From: Bacteroidales bacterium
GTDB lineage: Bacteria > Bacteroidota > Bacteroidia > Bacteroidales > ML635J-15
NCBI GenBank assembly: GCA_017997855.1
Contig: JAGOEF010000013.1
Location: 1-16,297 of the forward strand
DNA: 16,297 nt
Reading direction: 5' to 3'
Under the pieces are notes generated by a model. The model did no database searches. It was given only the letters and a program-made list of their open reading frames with translations, and was not told where the DNA came from. The position numbers and the translations under genes are program-made. Shown in pieces: positions 15,544 through 16,297 of the stretch (its first letter is position 1; the number at the start of each line of letters is the position of its first letter).

Positions 15544-15735
15544 TTAGGCCTTGAGCTTCCGCTTGTATGCCCAGGCGACATCGGGCTTCTGGTTGATTAC
15601 GATGCAGGTGACCGTCTGGCTGGAGGAGGACTTCCGGATCCGGGTCTTCCGGCGGTTTGGGGTGAAGCCGTGGGAGATCCGGAAAATCAGACGAAGCGGA
15701 CAATCCACAAAAGATTTGTTCAATATTACAGAGGA
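15544..15735 (-). pseudogene. degraded reverse-transcriptase (retron-type) C-terminal fragment
   Basis: On the minus strand 63 codons are open from 15735 to TAA 15546-15544. The segment LRLIFRISHGFTPNRRKTRI, a short serine-rich stretch, then QTVTCIVINQKPDVAWAYKR, then KLKA, has the order of retron-type reverse transcriptases just after the palm: (G)FTxNxxKTRI, then Q-x-V-T-G-(L/I)-V-V-N-x-K-P-N-V, then an (F/Y)-R-R-x-L-R-A helix. VTG is the retron-type signature; here it reads VTC. The YADD catalytic site and everything upstream are missing, and the frame after the stop (LHALVMLGLYLAICKNL) is interrupted again. Another minus frame around 15440-15480 has an LRGK-like RGKACEESDSVRVF stretch that could be the frameshifted end. 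The DNA is richer in G+C than its surroundings. Group II intron origin cannot be excluded. Confidence 0.55.
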
Positions 15736-15889
15736 TCAGCGTTAAGCCGGGGATTTTGAATTGCGAAAAACTAAGAAAAAGCTTGTTAACCTTGTATTTT
15801 ATCCGGTTTATGGCAAAAGTAACCTTTCCTTTTGTCTGGCCACGGCAGAGGGGATCGTGAAGTATACCTTTATTGTCGTGCTTTTGGGG

Positions 15890-15904
15890 CCGTATTAGAT
15901 ACGG
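15890..15904 (-). other. small hairpin right after the SEC-C stop codon
   Basis: CCGTAT (15890-15895), a 3-base loop, and ATACGG (15899-15904) make a perfect 6-base stem directly next to the minus-strand stop at 15906-15908. No T-run follows on the minus strand, so terminator function is doubtful. Confidence 0.3.
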
Positions 15905-15905
15905 A

Positions 15906-16297
15906 CTACCCCGGTTTGCCGCAGCAGTGCTTGTATTTCTTGCCGCTTCCGCAAGGACAGGGATCGTTCCGGCCCGGTTTGCGGCCGCCTGCTTGGGTGG
16001 GAGAATCTATAACCGGAGGCTCCTCCTCGTAGGAATTTCCGCCACCTTTCAACCGCCCTCCCGGAATGATTTTGAAATGAGGAAGGTAAGGCGCTGACTG
16101 TAAGGAGCCTTTCATGGCAAAAGTGGTGTTGGCCGGATTCCCTTTATTCGCCCACCGGGGAGTGTGGTTCGCCCAACTCAGAAAACTACGGATAAACCCT
16201 TTAGACTCCTTTTCATTCATCGGATTATCCTCTATGATGGTATCGATCATTTCTCCCGGAGTCCGTTCGTTGTTCAGAAGAATCCACATCCGGCTGA
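15906..16297 (-). CDS. SEC-C zinc-motif protein, C-terminal part (5' end outside window)
   Basis: The minus-strand frame is open from the right edge to TAG at 15906. The end of the protein is [20 protein letters not shown] followed by CCGKPG, the SEC-C motif (CxC-x8-CC) that binds zinc and is best known from the SecA C terminus and from many small stand-alone proteins. An internal ATG at 16289 would give 127 residues, but the frame is open upstream of it to the edge and the sequence there ([20 protein letters not shown]) does not look like an N terminus, so the gene is most likely cut by the window. The middle has little predictable structure and a Gly/Pro-rich linker. It is convergent with the PUL and probably unrelated to it. 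Confidence 0.75.
   Translation of the reverse strand, partial: SRMWILLNNERTPGEMIDTIIEDNPMNEKESKGFIRSFLSWANHTPRWANKGNPANTTFAMKGSLQSAPYLPHFKIIPGGRLKGGGNSYEEEPPVIDSPTQAGGRKPGRNDPCPCGSGKKYKHCCGKPG

Larger units (their letters stand above)
15391..15905. other. gene-poor right border of the locus
   Basis: No intact gene is visible between the symporter stop and the SEC-C gene. About 15430-15720 is clearly richer in G+C than the operon and contains the reverse-transcriptase remnant described separately. About 15744-15889 is AT-richer and shows no coding signal on either strand. No T-run terminator is evident right after the symporter. Confidence 0.5.

Noticed and set aside
15434..15703. 89-codon minus-strand ORF with a TTG start
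   Set aside because: Its proline-rich translation is not protein-like, while the neighbouring minus frame gives reverse-transcriptase motifs. Its last part may still hold the frameshifted end of that remnant.
15538..16097. Several plus-strand ORFs of 60-75 codons near the right edge
   Set aside because: They are antisense to the reverse-transcriptase remnant and the SEC-C gene and show no recognisable domains.
1..16297. CRISPR arrays, tRNA or rRNA genes, riboswitches, att sites
   Set aside because: I looked for regularly spaced repeats, cloverleaf-like stems and conserved RNA cores and saw none; repeats found are the protein-level duplication and short operator-like repeats only.

Overview
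The window reads as chromosomal DNA of a member of the Bacteroidota. Evidence: an adjacent SusC/SusD outer-membrane pair, several lipoproteins with Bacteroidota-style lipoboxes, a C-terminal type IX secretion (T9SS) sorting domain, a promoter of the TTTG / TAnnTTTG type, and moderately AT-rich DNA with weak Shine-Dalgarno sites. Genus cannot be fixed from the sequence alone.

Layout. (1) 1-199: left edge, with a possible unidentified minus-strand partial ORF. (2) 200-1087, minus strand: an AraC-family regulator with an N-terminal cupin sensor. (3) 1088-1527: divergent intergenic region containing a decayed IS4-type transposase fragment, several inverted repeats and the likely promoter of the sugar-uptake operon. 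(4) 1528-15390, plus strand: one polysaccharide utilization locus (PUL). Its order is SusC-like transporter, SusD-like lipoprotein, a third lipoprotein (probable surface glycan-binding protein), a secreted SGNH esterase with two tandem copies of an accessory module and a T9SS tail, an intrinsic terminator, a clan GH-A glycosidase lipoprotein, a small frameshifted lipoprotein remnant, a cytoplasmic GH130 enzyme, a second GH-A lipoprotein paralogous to the first, and a sodium/solute symporter. (5) 15391-15905: no intact gene, but a degraded reverse-transcriptase fragment on the minus strand. (6) 15906-16297, minus strand: the C-terminal part of a SEC-C zinc-motif protein that runs off the right edge.

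How the genes could work together (inference). The T9SS-exported esterase would remove acyl groups from a decorated polysaccharide. The lipoproteins would bind it and the two GH-A enzymes would cut it. SusC/SusD would bring oligosaccharides into the periplasm, the symporter would carry small products across the inner membrane, and GH130 would split a beta-mannoside by phosphorolysis or hydrolysis in the cytoplasm. GH130 is the only strong substrate clue and points to a beta-mannose-containing glycan, probably esterified. The exact GH-A family of the paired enzymes is not recognised and is the most open enzymatic question here. The remnant in region 3 and the one in region 5 lie at the two ends of the locus, consistent with past mobile-element traffic at both borders.
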